From positions 1-18,548 of the forward strand of contig JAEZCG010000185.1 of the NCBI GenBank assembly GCA_023430065.1: a DNA stretch of 18,548 bases. The letters run 5' to 3'. The DNA comes from Pseudomonadota bacterium (GTDB taxonomy: Bacteria > Pseudomonadota > Gammaproteobacteria > Burkholderiales > SHXO01). Shown here one piece after another: positions 7,501 to 15,453 of this stretch (position 1 is the first letter of the stretch; every line of letters starts with the position of its first letter). The translations under genes and the position numbers were made by a program. A model generated the notes under the pieces. It was not told the DNA's origin, did not search any database, and worked only from the letters and a program-made list of their open reading frames with translations.

Positions 7501-9024
7501 ATCGCACGCGATCGGGCCGCGGAGTTCGCCGCCGTGTTCGGCGGCCGGCAACTGGTGCCACCGCTGCCGGGAATCGAAACGCAGGGCGACCGGACACCCG
7601 AGGCGGCGCTGATCGAGATCGTGCGGGGTCGACTCGAATCCCTCGGACCGACTACGACCGAAGCATTGGCAAGGTCGCTCCAGCGCCCGCCATCGGAGCT
7701 CGTTGCCGCGCTGCTCGCGCTCGAGGCGGAGGGCTTCGTCATGCGTGGCACGTTCACCGGGGAGGCAGGCGGCGTCCAGGAATGGTGCGAGCGCCGGCTG
7801 CTCGCCCGCATCAACCGCTACACGGTGAAGCGACTGCGGCAGGAGATCGAGCCGGTGCCGGCCGCACAGTTCATGCGCTTCCTGTTCGCCTGGCAGCACG
7901 CCGTGCCGGGCGAGCGCATGGAAGGCCCGGACGCGCTGGAAGCACTCGTCTCGCAGCTGGAAGGCTACGAGGCCGCCGCCGCAGCCTGGGAAGCGGACAT
8001 CCTGCCCGCACGCCTTGCACACTACGACCCGGCCTGGCTGGACGACGTATGCCTGGCCGGGCGCGTGCTGTGGACACGGCTCGAGGCGCCGCGCGCCCAG
8101 CCCGATCGCGAACGGAGCGCCGGACCGGTGCGCGCGACGCCCATCTCCCTACTCACCCGGCGCAACCTGGCACTCTGGTCGTCGCTCAATGGGCAAGGCG
8201 ACGATACGCCGCCGCCGAGTGCGCGCGCCGCGCAGATCGCCGCGTTCCTGCGCGAGCAGGGCGCCTCCTTCTTCGACGACATCTGCCAGGGACTGGATCT
8301 GCCGAAGACATTCGTCGAAGAGGGCCTGGGCGAGCTGGTGGCCGCGGGCCTGGTGAATTCGGATGCCTTCGGCGGATTGCGTGCGCTGCTGCTGCCCGCG
8401 GATCGCCGCCGCCCGTTCGCCGGCTCACGGCGCCGCGCGAGCCTGCCCGGCGTCCGGGATGCCGGGCGCTGGGCACTGATCCGGCGCAAGCCACCCGCCG
8501 CCCTCACGCGCGAGGCGGCCGAGCAGATTGCGCGCGCCCTGCTCAAACGCTACGGCGTCGTGTTCTGGCGAGTGCTGGCGCGCGAGCCGGATTGGCTGCC
8601 GTCATGGCGTGAGCTCCTGCTCGCCTTGCGCCGCATGGAAACGCGCGGCGAGATCCGCGGCGGTCGCTTCGTGGCCGGCTTCTCGGGCGAGCAGTTCGCC
8701 CTCCCGGAGGCGATCGTGGCACTGCGCGAGACACGCCGGCGTGCGCAGGATGCGGGTGACTGCATCGTGTGTGGCGCCGACCCCCTCAATCTCGCGGGCA
8801 TCCTCACGCCCGGGCCGAAAGTACCCGCGACGCCGACCAATCGCCTGCTGGTGCGCGAAGGGGTTCCCGTGGCTGCGCTGGTGGGCGGACAGGTGCAGTA
8901 CTACCAGACGCTCACTCCCGAGCAGGCCTGGGACGCGCGCAAGCGGCTGGAACGTGGTGTCGCAGGAGTTGAGCCGCGGCCGGAAGCGCTGCCGGACGAA
9001 CAGACGCCGGCCGTGTCGACGTGA
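4579..9024 (+). CDS. lhr: Large ATP-dependent helicase Lhr
   Basis: This 1481-residue superfamily 2 helicase matches Lhr (large helicase-related), a 3'-5' DNA translocase linked to DNA repair. Motifs: Q-like element ([10 protein letters not shown], about 17-26), Walker A APTGSGKT with K50, DEAH-box variant D169-E-I-H172, motif III S204-[13 protein letters not shown] and motif VI Q396-R-V-G-R-S-G402 in the second RecA domain. After these come the winged-helix and beta-barrel regions typical of Lhr-Core, then a long C-terminal extension. The end carries C1395xxC1398 and the [21 protein letters not shown] block seen in full-length proteobacterial Lhr. Length is close to the E. coli protein (about 1540). 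The start ATG lacks a strong Shine-Dalgarno, but family similarity starts at [15 protein letters not shown]. It is a single-gene unit, divergent from pcm. Confidence 0.96.
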   Translation: MSDVLDQFHPAVARWFRRTHAAPTAPQAQAWPLIQSGRHVLIAAPTGSGKTLAAFLAAIDALVRLGVRGQLGDATRVLYVSPLKALSNDIDRNLELPLAGIREDLAALGYPDVELRTLVRTGDTPQAERSRMRRRPPHILVTTPESLYILLTSDSGRSILSSVRTVIVDEIHALAPSKRGAHLALTLERLEELAGTRLTRVGLSATQKPIEDVARFLVGSAHRPTRGLLDGLGPPTDLFDLDDPAAHRVASPADVPILTVDGCAIVDTGHTRRRDLALELPESPLEAVMSAEVWEQVYGRLTELIEAHRSTLVFVNTRRLAERLARALSERLGDTAVTSHHGSLAREQRLDAEQRLKRGELRALVATSSLELGIDIGHVDLVCQISTPRAIAALLQRVGRSGHAVAGLPKGRLFPLTRDDLAECVALLDAVRRGELDRLRMPHEPVDVLAQQIAAEVSCREWQEDALFALCTRAWPYRALTRERFDAVVGMLAEGFSTRRGRSQAQVHRDSVQGSLRARKGLRLTAVTCGGTIPDTADYNVVLEPAGQIVGTVNEDFAIESMAGDVFQLGNTSYRILRVEGGRVRVEDAHGQPPTIPFWIGEAPARSDEASASVSRLREEIEARLQPASQALAWLTSELHLSPAAASQLVDYYAAARAALTCLPTQSHLVFERFFDESGGTQLIIHSPFGSRVNRAWGLSLRKRFCRKFNFELQAAATEDAIILSLTATHSFPLDEPARYLHSSSVREILVQALLDAPMFITRWRWNASIALALLRFRGGSKVPAQLQRMQAEDLVAAVFPDQLACLENIAGDREIPDHPLVQQTIHDCLHDAMDIEGLQRLLRAIEGGQVQVTARDLTEPSMLALEILAARPYAFLDDAPLEERRTQAVMARRWLDPENAADLGRLDSEAIARVRSEAWPQPENADEMHDALVLMGFVTDPETQANAGWPTLLDALARQGRAARLLLDDGALWIARDRAAEFAAVFGGRQLVPPLPGIETQGDRTPEAALIEIVRGRLESLGPTTTEALARSLQRPPSELVAALLALEAEGFVMRGTFTGEAGGVQEWCERRLLARINRYTVKRLRQEIEPVPAAQFMRFLFAWQHAVPGERMEGPDALEALVSQLEGYEAAAAAWEADILPARLAHYDPAWLDDVCLAGRVLWTRLEAPRAQPDRERSAGPVRATPISLLTRRNLALWSSLNGQGDDTPPPSARAAQIAAFLREQGASFFDDICQGLDLPKTFVEEGLGELVAAGLVNSDAFGGLRALLLPADRRRPFAGSRRRASLPGVRDAGRWALIRRKPPAALTREAAEQIARALLKRYGVVFWRVLAREPDWLPSWRELLLALRRMETRGEIRGGRFVAGFSGEQFALPEAIVALRETRRRAQDAGDCIVCGADPLNLAGILTPGPKVPATPTNRLLVREGVPVAALVGGQVQYYQTLTPEQAWDARKRLERGVAGVEPRPEALPDEQTPAVST

Positions 9025-9055
9025 CAGGACGACGTCATTACGCGATGTCGTCCTG
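9025..9055. terminator. 12-bp stem-loop between convergent lhr and nhaP2
   Basis: CAGGACGACGTC (9025-9036) pairs with GATGTCGTCCTG (9044-9055) over 12 positions including one G-U, around a 7-base loop. It begins directly after the lhr stop and ends 24 bases before the nhaP2 stop. It is well placed to act as a shared, bidirectional terminator or 3'-end stabiliser, though neither flank has a T-tract. Confidence 0.5.
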
Positions 9056-9078
9056 AGCGTCAGCTCGAGCGGGCCAAC

Positions 9079-10806
9079 CTACTCGGCGCTCAACTTCAAA
9101 CCGACCCGAGCGATGCGGCCGTCGCGCACTTCACGCACGGTGAGTTCGATGCGATCGATCCGCGCCCGGTCACCCACCACGGGACGGCGCCGCAGGCGCG
9201 ACTGCAGCCATTCGCCCAGACGCCGATCGCGGTCCGCCTCGTCGCGCGCGAGCGTGAATCCGTAGGCCATTTCCAGGTCTGCCACGGCGATGTCGGCATC
9301 GATGGTGAAATCGCCGAATACGCTGCGCTGCGTCGGCGCGCCCTGCTGGGCAGCCTCGGTGAACAGCTGCGCCAGCGCCACACTCGACTCCTGCGGAACC
9401 GCGCACAGCACTGCATCGTCCGCCTGCAGCAGATGCGATCCGACCTCGGCAACCAGCACGCCGTTGCGCCAGACCGCCAGCACCTGGGTCTGCGCGGGCA
9501 AACGCAGACCACGCACCGCTGTTCCCGACCACGGCCAGTCGTCCGGCACACGTACCTCGAGCAATTGCAGTCCGCGCTGACGGGTCAGCTCGATCTCGCC
9601 GTGCGCCACCGGCTCGATGCGCGCCGGCAGGGCGATGCCGAGCAGCCGCGCGCCCGCCGCGATCGTCGAACCCTGCAGAGTCAGCGAAACCAGGACCACG
9701 AAAAACGCCACGTCGAAGAAGACGTGGCCACCGTCGATGCCCGCCATCGTCGGAAAGATCGACAACACGATGGGGACCGCGCCCCGCAGTCCGACCCAAG
9801 AGATGTAGGCGGTCTCCCGCACGGGGAACCGGAACGGCGCGAGCGACACGACCACTGCCACCGGACGTGCGACGACCATCAGCGCAATGGCCACGCCCAG
9901 CGCCCACCCGCCGACGGACAGCAGGTCACCCGGGTTGACCAGCAGCCCGAGCAACAGGAACATGCCGGACTGCGCCAGCCAGGCCAGGCCGTCCATCGCC
10001 CGCAGCACGTTCTCGCCACCGGGAATGCGCCGGTTCCCGATCACCAGGCCTGCGAGGTACACCGCCAGGAAGCCGCTTCCGCCCAGCAGGTTGCAGCCGG
10101 CAAAGACGAGCAGACCGCCGGAGGCGATCAGCAGTGCATACAGCCCCTCGCCCACGTGCACGGACTGCACGATGCGGCTCAACAGATAGCCGGCTCCCCC
10201 ACCGATCACGGCCCCCAGCCCGAACTGCTGGAACAGCTGCACGAACAGGCTCAGATCGGGCACGTTCGCCCCGCTGCGGATGACCTCGATCATTGCGAGC
10301 GTGAGGAACACCGCCATCGGGTCGTTCGCCCCCGACTCGATCTCCAGCGTGGAGGCCACGCGATCGTTGAGCCGCGTACCGCTGTCGCGCAGCAGTGCGA
10401 ACACCGCGGCCGCATCGGTGGAGCCGACGATCGACCCGAGCAGAAGGGCGTACCCCCAGTCCAGACCGAGCATCAGATGGCCAGCGACCCCGACCAGGGC
10501 CGCGGTGATCACCACGCCGACCGTGGCCAAGGAAAGCGCCGGGCGCAAAGCAACGCGGAAACTCTGGAATCGCGTGCGCAGACCACCGTCGAGCAGGATG
10601 ACCGCCAGGGCCAGATTGGCAACCAGGAAACCGGTGCCGAAGTCGTCGAAGTGGATGCCGCCCGGTCCGTCCTCTCCAGCGGCCATGCCGATGAGCAGGA
10701 ACACCAGCAGCAGCGGCATGCCGAAGCGCCGCGACACGTGACCGATCAGGATGCTGGCGAACAGCAACACCCCGGCGATCAGCAGGAATTGATTGACCTG
10801 GCCCAT
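9079..10806 (-). CDS. nhaP2: Potassium/proton antiporter, NhaP2 (CvrA) type
   Basis: This 575-residue CPA1-family antiporter would exchange cytoplasmic K+ (or Na+) for protons at the inner membrane. About 12-13 membrane segments fill residues 5-395. Transport motifs are SIVGSTDAAAVFALL with D131 and LEIESGANDPMAVFLT with the N161-D162 pair expected of electroneutral CPA1 proteins. The cytoplasmic tail holds a TrkA-C/RCK-C domain (about 410-485, from GLQLLEVRVPDDWPWSG) and a CorC/HlyC-type transporter-associated domain (about 495-573). This matches NhaP2 architecture and length (about 578). The start is ATG 10804-10806 with GGAG 7 bases upstream. It lies 92 bases downstream of the amidohydrolase gene on the same strand, so read-through from that operon is possible, though function suggests an independent housekeeping role. 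Confidence 0.94.
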   Translation of the reverse strand: MGQVNQFLLIAGVLLFASILIGHVSRRFGMPLLLVFLLIGMAAGEDGPGGIHFDDFGTGFLVANLALAVILLDGGLRTRFQSFRVALRPALSLATVGVVITAALVGVAGHLMLGLDWGYALLLGSIVGSTDAAAVFALLRDSGTRLNDRVASTLEIESGANDPMAVFLTLAMIEVIRSGANVPDLSLFVQLFQQFGLGAVIGGGAGYLLSRIVQSVHVGEGLYALLIASGGLLVFAGCNLLGGSGFLAVYLAGLVIGNRRIPGGENVLRAMDGLAWLAQSGMFLLLGLLVNPGDLLSVGGWALGVAIALMVVARPVAVVVSLAPFRFPVRETAYISWVGLRGAVPIVLSIFPTMAGIDGGHVFFDVAFFVVLVSLTLQGSTIAAGARLLGIALPARIEPVAHGEIELTRQRGLQLLEVRVPDDWPWSGTAVRGLRLPAQTQVLAVWRNGVLVAEVGSHLLQADDAVLCAVPQESSVALAQLFTEAAQQGAPTQRSVFGDFTIDADIAVADLEMAYGFTLARDEADRDRRLGEWLQSRLRRRPVVGDRARIDRIELTVREVRDGRIARVGLKLSAE

Positions 10807-10898
10807 GTATACGCTCCGGCCGCCGAGACGTCAGCCAGGGCAATGATTGGATGACAGACCGATCCCACCGCGGCAGCGCTTGCTGTCGCTCAGGACGG

Positions 10899-12356
10899 TC
10901 AATGTGGCGCGCGCACCGGCAAGCCCGGTTTCACTTCCTCCACCAGGGCACCATCGTAGACGACGGACTGCCCGTTGACCAGCACGTGGCGCATGCCGAT
11001 CGCGTAGCGGGCGGGCCGTTCGTAGGTGGCCATGTCGCGCACCACATCGGGATCGAACGCCACGATATCGGCGTACGCGCCAGGCGCCAGCCGGCCGCGC
11101 CGTGCCATCTCGGGAACCCGCCCCTGCAGGCGCTGTGCGGGCAGGAGCGTCATCTTGCGCAGTGCCTCCATCAGCGTCATCGCCTTCTCCTCGCGCACGT
11201 AGCGCGCCAGGGTGCGGGTGAACGTCCCCGCCGAGCGCGGATGGCTGGGCGGATGCGTGTCGAAGCCATCGCTGGCAATCATGGTGAGCGGATGCACGAT
11301 CGCACGGCGCACGCGCTCCTCGGTATTGGCGTGGATGAGCACGTAGCCGCCCTGCTCCCGATAGCGCAGGAAACTCTCGCGTGTCAGCCGTTCCCCGGTC
11401 GCCACCCACTGCAGCTTGGCATAGTTGGATTCCGGCCGGTCGACCCAGCTGTCGAACAGGAACGACTCCAGGCGCGTCATGCCCGCCGTGTACGGATAGG
11501 CCTCGGTGCTCACGTCCACGCCGTGGGCGCGCGCCTGCACGATGATCTCCATCAGGCGGTCGATCGCTTCCTGGGCGCTGCTGTTGATGTGCGCCACGTG
11601 CACCGGCGCGCCGCTCACTGCGCTGTGTGCGATCACCTCGAGCAGTCCTTCCTCGCGGTCGGCGCTGCCGGCACTGGAGGCGCCGCGGATGTGAACATAG
11701 GCGGCCGCGTCGTGACGCGCCGCCACGCGGAACGCCTCGAGGATCTCTCGTTTCGATGCGGCGGGCGTGTAGGCCAGGCCGAAGCCCACGCCCACGGCGC
11801 CGCGCTGCAGCCCGCGCTCGATCCCGTCCAGGATCTGCGCGCGCTGCGCATCGGTGGCCCGCTCGCGTGCGGCTACCCCGGCGGGCACGAAAGCCCCGGG
11901 GTCGTTCATCACGCGCATGCGCACCGGCGCGTGGCCCACCGCCACCCCGTAGTTGATCGGCATGCGACCGGCGCGCTCGTCGTACCAGGCGTCGACGTCC
12001 GCGACGCCGATTTCCAGTTCGAACGTCGACGTGACACCGTCCATCGCCTCGAAGGTATTGCTGCGCGGCTGCGTGCCATGCCAATGCAGATTGATGAATC
12101 CGGGCGCCACCACCAATCCGCTGGCATCGATGGTGCGCGCACCCTGCAGCGGTTGCGTGCTCACCGCCTCCACCCTGCCGTCGCGCACGCCCACGTGACG
12201 CACGGCGTCGAGGCCGCTCTCGGGATCCATCACGCGCCCTCCGGCAATCACCAGATCGAATGCCTGCGCGAGGCTGGGGGGCGCCGCGATCGCGAGGCAG
12301 ACGGCCGCTAGACGAAGCAGACGACGCAGGGTGCAATCAGTAGAGCTTGTCGGCAT
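10899..12356 (-). CDS. Exported amidohydrolase, N-acyl-D-amino-acid deacylase type
   Basis: This 485-residue member of the amidohydrolase superfamily resembles D-aminoacylases, which release D-amino acids from N-acyl derivatives. A signal peptide (cleavage likely after SLAQA, residue 32) suggests a periplasmic enzyme. The beta-sandwich strand FDLVIAGGRVMDPESG precedes the metal site GFINLHWHG with H91 and H93. Further likely ligands are H222 (AAYVHIRG), H256 (HVAHINSS) and D363 (IASDGFDTHPPSHPRSAGTF, the D-aminoacylase HPR..GTF signature). Classical D-aminoacylases have a metal-binding Cys in GNCG after strand 2; here the region reads FELEIG (E113, E115), so the metal site or substrate may differ. 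The ATG lies inside the end of the decarboxylase gene (20-base overlap), arguing for translational coupling. Substrate unknown. Confidence 0.82.
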   Translation of the reverse strand: MPTSSTDCTLRRLLRLAAVCLAIAAPPSLAQAFDLVIAGGRVMDPESGLDAVRHVGVRDGRVEAVSTQPLQGARTIDASGLVVAPGFINLHWHGTQPRSNTFEAMDGVTSTFELEIGVADVDAWYDERAGRMPINYGVAVGHAPVRMRVMNDPGAFVPAGVAARERATDAQRAQILDGIERGLQRGAVGVGFGLAYTPAASKREILEAFRVAARHDAAAYVHIRGASSAGSADREEGLLEVIAHSAVSGAPVHVAHINSSAQEAIDRLMEIIVQARAHGVDVSTEAYPYTAGMTRLESFLFDSWVDRPESNYAKLQWVATGERLTRESFLRYREQGGYVLIHANTEERVRRAIVHPLTMIASDGFDTHPPSHPRSAGTFTRTLARYVREEKAMTLMEALRKMTLLPAQRLQGRVPEMARRGRLAPGAYADIVAFDPDVVRDMATYERPARYAIGMRHVLVNGQSVVYDGALVEEVKPGLPVRAPH

Positions 12357-13962
12357 CGCGATGCATGCTCACGTCGACCAGCCACGGACCCTCCGCAGCA
12401 TGCGCCTCGCGCAACGCCGGCGCCAGATCGTGCGCCGACTCCACGCGCGACGCACGGCAACCGAATCCGCGCGCGATGGCGCAGAAATCCACCCCCGGCA
12501 CGTCGCTGCCGGGGATCGACTGGAGGCCCATGCGCAGGCCCAGCGATTTCACTGCACCGTAGCCGCCATTGTTCAGGATGACGAAGGTGACCGGCAGCGC
12601 ATGCCGAGAGGCGGACCACAACGCCTGGATGGTGTACAGGCTGGACCCGTCGCCGACCACTGCGACCACCCTGCGCGACCGATCCGCGAGCGCCACGCCC
12701 ACCGCCGCCGGCAGGGCAAACCCGAGCCCGCCGCTGGCGCACGCGTAGAACGCTCCGCTGGCGTCCACCGCAAAGTGCTCGTGCAGGGCATTGCGGTGCG
12801 AGGGCGCCTCCTCGCACAGGACGGCGTTCGCCGGAAACGTCTCGCGCAGGACGTGCATAGCGAATTCGCCGCCGATCGGATCGCCCGCCGTGGGAGCGGG
12901 CGGTCGCGGTGCGATGGGCGGGGCCGGCCGGTCCGATGGGCGCAGGCGCGCCAGCAGCTGCGCCACGCCCAGGCCGATGCTGGCGAACAGGCTGCTGCCC
13001 ACCGGCGCACGCGCGGCCTGCTCGGCGTCGTCGGTGAGCTGGAACAGCCGGGTACCGGCGGCCAGATAGTCTCCCTCCGTGTGCACGTGATACAGGAACA
13101 CCGGTGCGCCGATGACCAGCACCACGTCATGCCGGGCCAGGCGGTCGGCCAGTGGCTGGCGCAGCGGCGGTAGAAATCCTGCAAACAACCGATGGCCCTG
13201 CGGAAAACCGCGCCGGCCCGCCATCGGGCTGTGCCACACGGCCGCGTTCAGGCGCTCGGCCAACGCCACCACGTCATCCCAGGCCCCATCCTGGTCGATC
13301 GCCGCGCCCACCACCAAGGCGGGACGCCGTGCCGCCTCGAGGGCGGCTGCGAGTGCGTCCAGTGCGACCGGATCCGGCGCGAAGCGTGTCGCCACCGCAC
13401 GCGCCTCGATCGGCTCGGTGAGCACGTCCCAGTCATCCTCGGGTACCGACACGAACACCGGCCCGCATGGCTTCTGCAGGGCGGTGTAGATCGCCTGCGC
13501 CAGCGCATGCGGTACGTCCTCGGCACGCGCCGGCTCGATGCTCCACTTGACGTATGGCTTGGGAAAGTCGACCGCGGCGCGTGCGCACAGGAAGGGATCG
13601 GTGGGCAACATCGCGCGCGTCTGCTGCCCGGCCAGGATGACCAGCGGCGTCTGGTTGCGCCACGCGGTGAACACGCTGCCCAGCGCATGGCCGACACCGC
13701 CGGCCGAGTGCAGATTCACCAGCGCAGGGGCCCGGCGCGCCTGGGCGAAGCCGTCGGCCATCGCCACCACCACGCTCTCCTGCAGGCCGAGCACATAGCG
13801 GAAATCAGCCGGCCAGTCGCGGAACATGCGCAGTTCCGTCGAGCCCGGATTGCCGAAGACGGTGGTCATGTCGAACGCACGCAGCAGGGCGAATACGGCC
13901 TCGCGCACGCTCACGCGCACGCGGCTCTCGTGTCGACCCCTGTTCTCACCCGCCTCGGCCAT
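12337..13962 (-). CDS. mdlC: Benzoylformate decarboxylase-like ThDP enzyme
   Basis: This 541-residue thiamine-diphosphate enzyme closely follows Pseudomonas putida benzoylformate decarboxylase (phenylglyoxylate to benzaldehyde plus CO2). Catalytic residues are retained: S41 in GNPGSTEL (S26 in P. putida), E62 in LQES (E47), H85 in NLHSA (H70) and H292 in PVFLYHVHTEG (H281). The cofactor motif runs from G437-D-G to N464-N465. The C-terminal PGSDVPGVDF block also matches. The reaction is therefore more confident than for generic TPP enzymes, but related 2-keto acids are possible. The ATG at 13962 is 2 bases after the symporter stop. A GTG at codon 15 or 17 would match the P. putida length better, so the start is uncertain. 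The 3' end overlaps the amidohydrolase gene by 20 bases. Confidence 0.88.
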   Translation of the reverse strand: MAEAGENRGRHESRVRVSVREAVFALLRAFDMTTVFGNPGSTELRMFRDWPADFRYVLGLQESVVVAMADGFAQARRAPALVNLHSAGGVGHALGSVFTAWRNQTPLVILAGQQTRAMLPTDPFLCARAAVDFPKPYVKWSIEPARAEDVPHALAQAIYTALQKPCGPVFVSVPEDDWDVLTEPIEARAVATRFAPDPVALDALAAALEAARRPALVVGAAIDQDGAWDDVVALAERLNAAVWHSPMAGRRGFPQGHRLFAGFLPPLRQPLADRLARHDVVLVIGAPVFLYHVHTEGDYLAAGTRLFQLTDDAEQAARAPVGSSLFASIGLGVAQLLARLRPSDRPAPPIAPRPPAPTAGDPIGGEFAMHVLRETFPANAVLCEEAPSHRNALHEHFAVDASGAFYACASGGLGFALPAAVGVALADRSRRVVAVVGDGSSLYTIQALWSASRHALPVTFVILNNGGYGAVKSLGLRMGLQSIPGSDVPGVDFCAIARGFGCRASRVESAHDLAPALREAHAAEGPWLVDVSMHRDADKLY

Positions 13963-13964
13963 CC

Positions 13965-15215
13965 TCAATCCGCCTTGTCCAGGTTGTCGTCCTTGCGCTG
14001 CCGCCCGTCGAGGAGTGCACTCACGTTGATGTCGCCCATCACGTTGATGGTGGTGCGGCAACGATCCAGGAACCAGTCCACCGAGAACAGCACCGCGATG
14101 TATTCCACCGGCAGACTAACGGCCATGAACACCATGGTCATGGTGACCAGCCCTGCCTCCGGAATGCCGGCGGCACCGACCGAGGCCGCCATGCTGGTGA
14201 CCACCACCAGCAGCTGCTGCGTGAGCGTGAGATCCATGCCCAGTACCTGGGCGATGAACAGCGCTGCCATGGCTTCGTAGAGCGCCGTGCCGTCGTTGTT
14301 GAAGTTCGCGCCGACGAGCGCCCCGAGACTCGCGGAGCGGTCGCGCAGCCCCACGCGATCGCGCAGGCAGGCGTAGGTCACCGGCATGGTCGCGGTGGAA
14401 CTGGCGGTGGAAAAGGCCATCACCAGCGCATCGCGCGTGCCGCGCAGGACGTGACCCGGGCGCGCCCAGGAGCCGAAGCGGATGCGCGCAAGATACCAGC
14501 CGGCGTGCAGGAGCAACGCGAGCACCACGGCGACGACGAAGCCGCCGAGGGGAATGAACGCGGCGAATCCCTTGGTACCGACGATGCTGGCGATGATGCC
14601 GAAGATGCCGAACGGGATGATTTCGATCACCCAGCGCAGGACGACGATCAGCGTGTCGAATCCGACGTCGATGGCATCGCGCACGGTGCGCAGGGGACGC
14701 TCGCGCAGCTGGCGCAGTGCCACGCCGAAGGCCAGTGCCAGCATGATCACGGAGATCACGCTGCCGTTGTCGGTCAGCGGACCGAGCAGGCTGCGTGGGA
14801 TGTTGTCGACGAACTGCGCCAGCGGCCCGGGCGCGCTGGTCACCGGCGCGGACGGCGGCGACGGGCCGACCTCGTGCCATGCTCCCGGCTGCAGCAGGTT
14901 CGCTACCGCCAGCCCGATCGCGATCGCGACGGTGGTGTTGAGCAGCAGCAGGCCGGCCAGGCGCGGGGCCGTCCCCGGGGGAAGCTCGGCGGTCACCAGT
15001 GCGCGCACGATGGCGAACAGGATCAGCGGCGGCGCGAGTGCGGAAAGCAGGCGCAGGATCAGCTTCGCCGGCGTGGCGAGCGTCCCGGCCTGCTCGCCCA
15101 GCGCGACGCCGACGGCCACACCGAGGGCGAGCGCGCCGAGGATGCGCAGATACAGGGGAACCGCGGTCCAGCGCGCCCAGGGGCCACGCGGTGGATCGGC
15201 CGGAGATGATTGCAT
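13965..15215 (-). CDS. Dicarboxylate/amino acid:cation symporter (SDF family)
   Basis: This 416-residue membrane protein belongs to the glutamate/dicarboxylate symporter family (GltPh, GltP, EAAT). Hairpin 1 carries TASSTATMP (270-278), helix 7 GANFNNDGTALYEAMAALFIAQ-type sequence (NNDGT 306-310), hairpin 2 GAAGIPEAG (347-355) and helix 8 D384, R387, T388, N391 and D395. By alignment to GltPh, D384 corresponds to D394 (amino-group binding) and R387 to R397 (side-chain carboxylate). This predicts an acidic amino acid rather than a C4-dicarboxylate substrate; DctA lacks the aspartate. The methionine of the usual NMDGT sodium motif is Asn here. The start ATG 15213-15215 lacks a Shine-Dalgarno. 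It is the first gene of an apparent operon with the decarboxylase (2-base gap) and amidohydrolase. Confidence 0.88.
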   Translation of the reverse strand: MQSSPADPPRGPWARWTAVPLYLRILGALALGVAVGVALGEQAGTLATPAKLILRLLSALAPPLILFAIVRALVTAELPPGTAPRLAGLLLLNTTVAIAIGLAVANLLQPGAWHEVGPSPPSAPVTSAPGPLAQFVDNIPRSLLGPLTDNGSVISVIMLALAFGVALRQLRERPLRTVRDAIDVGFDTLIVVLRWVIEIIPFGIFGIIASIVGTKGFAAFIPLGGFVVAVVLALLLHAGWYLARIRFGSWARPGHVLRGTRDALVMAFSTASSTATMPVTYACLRDRVGLRDRSASLGALVGANFNNDGTALYEAMAALFIAQVLGMDLTLTQQLLVVVTSMAASVGAAGIPEAGLVTMTMVFMAVSLPVEYIAVLFSVDWFLDRCRTTINVMGDINVSALLDGRQRKDDNLDKAD

Positions 15216-15314
15216 CGGGGAGATCGAGATCGGGTCCTGGCGGCTAGGGTACCTCAGTGCGCCCGTCGCGGCGACGCGCCTGTTGCGCCCAGCCGCCGGT
15301 CTCGCCAGGTGCGG

Positions 15315-15357
15315 CCCGGCGTAACAGCGACCCGGCGTAACAGCGACCCGGCGTAAC
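15315..15357. repeat. 16-bp tandem repeat, about 2.7 copies
   Basis: The unit CCCGGCGTAACAGCGA occurs at 15315-15330 and identically at 15331-15346, followed by an 11-base partial copy at 15347-15357. It lies in the 238-base divergent region between the symporter and cydA. It ends 2 bases before a candidate -35 for cydA, so it could be an array of regulator sites or a variable-number repeat. Confidence 0.9.
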
Positions 15358-15359
15358 CC

Positions 15360-15387
15360 TTGCCACCGAACGGTCGCGCAGCGAAAT
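15360..15387 (+). promoter_or_regulatory. Weak promoter candidate for cydAB
   Basis: TTGCCA (15360-15365, 5 of 6 to consensus) is followed after 16 bases by CGAAAT (15382-15387, 3 of 6). It directly follows the tandem repeats. The poor -10 suggests activator dependence, or that the real promoter is elsewhere. Confidence 0.25.
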
Positions 15388-15453
15388 GTCCACTTCGAGG
15401 CGCAACTCGTGCACCATGGGCGCACCACGCCCCGACCGGAACCGAGATCGGCC

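Noticed and set aside
9433..10854. Long plus-strand open frame opposite nhaP2
   Set aside because: It is rich in Gln, His, Asp and Arg with no recognisable domain, and is the antisense shadow of a GC-rich gene with clear antiporter motifs.
10850..10898. Imperfect hairpin between the amidohydrolase and nhaP2 genes as a terminator
   Set aside because: On the minus strand GCGACAGC/GCTGCCGC has one mismatch and no T-tract, too weak to claim a transcript end.
10851..12311. Plus-strand 486-codon open frame opposite the amidohydrolase
   Set aside because: Composition is typical of an antisense frame and the minus-strand gene has a signal peptide and full catalytic motifs.
15315..15357. CRISPR array
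   Set aside because: Units are directly adjacent with no spacers and only 16 bases long.
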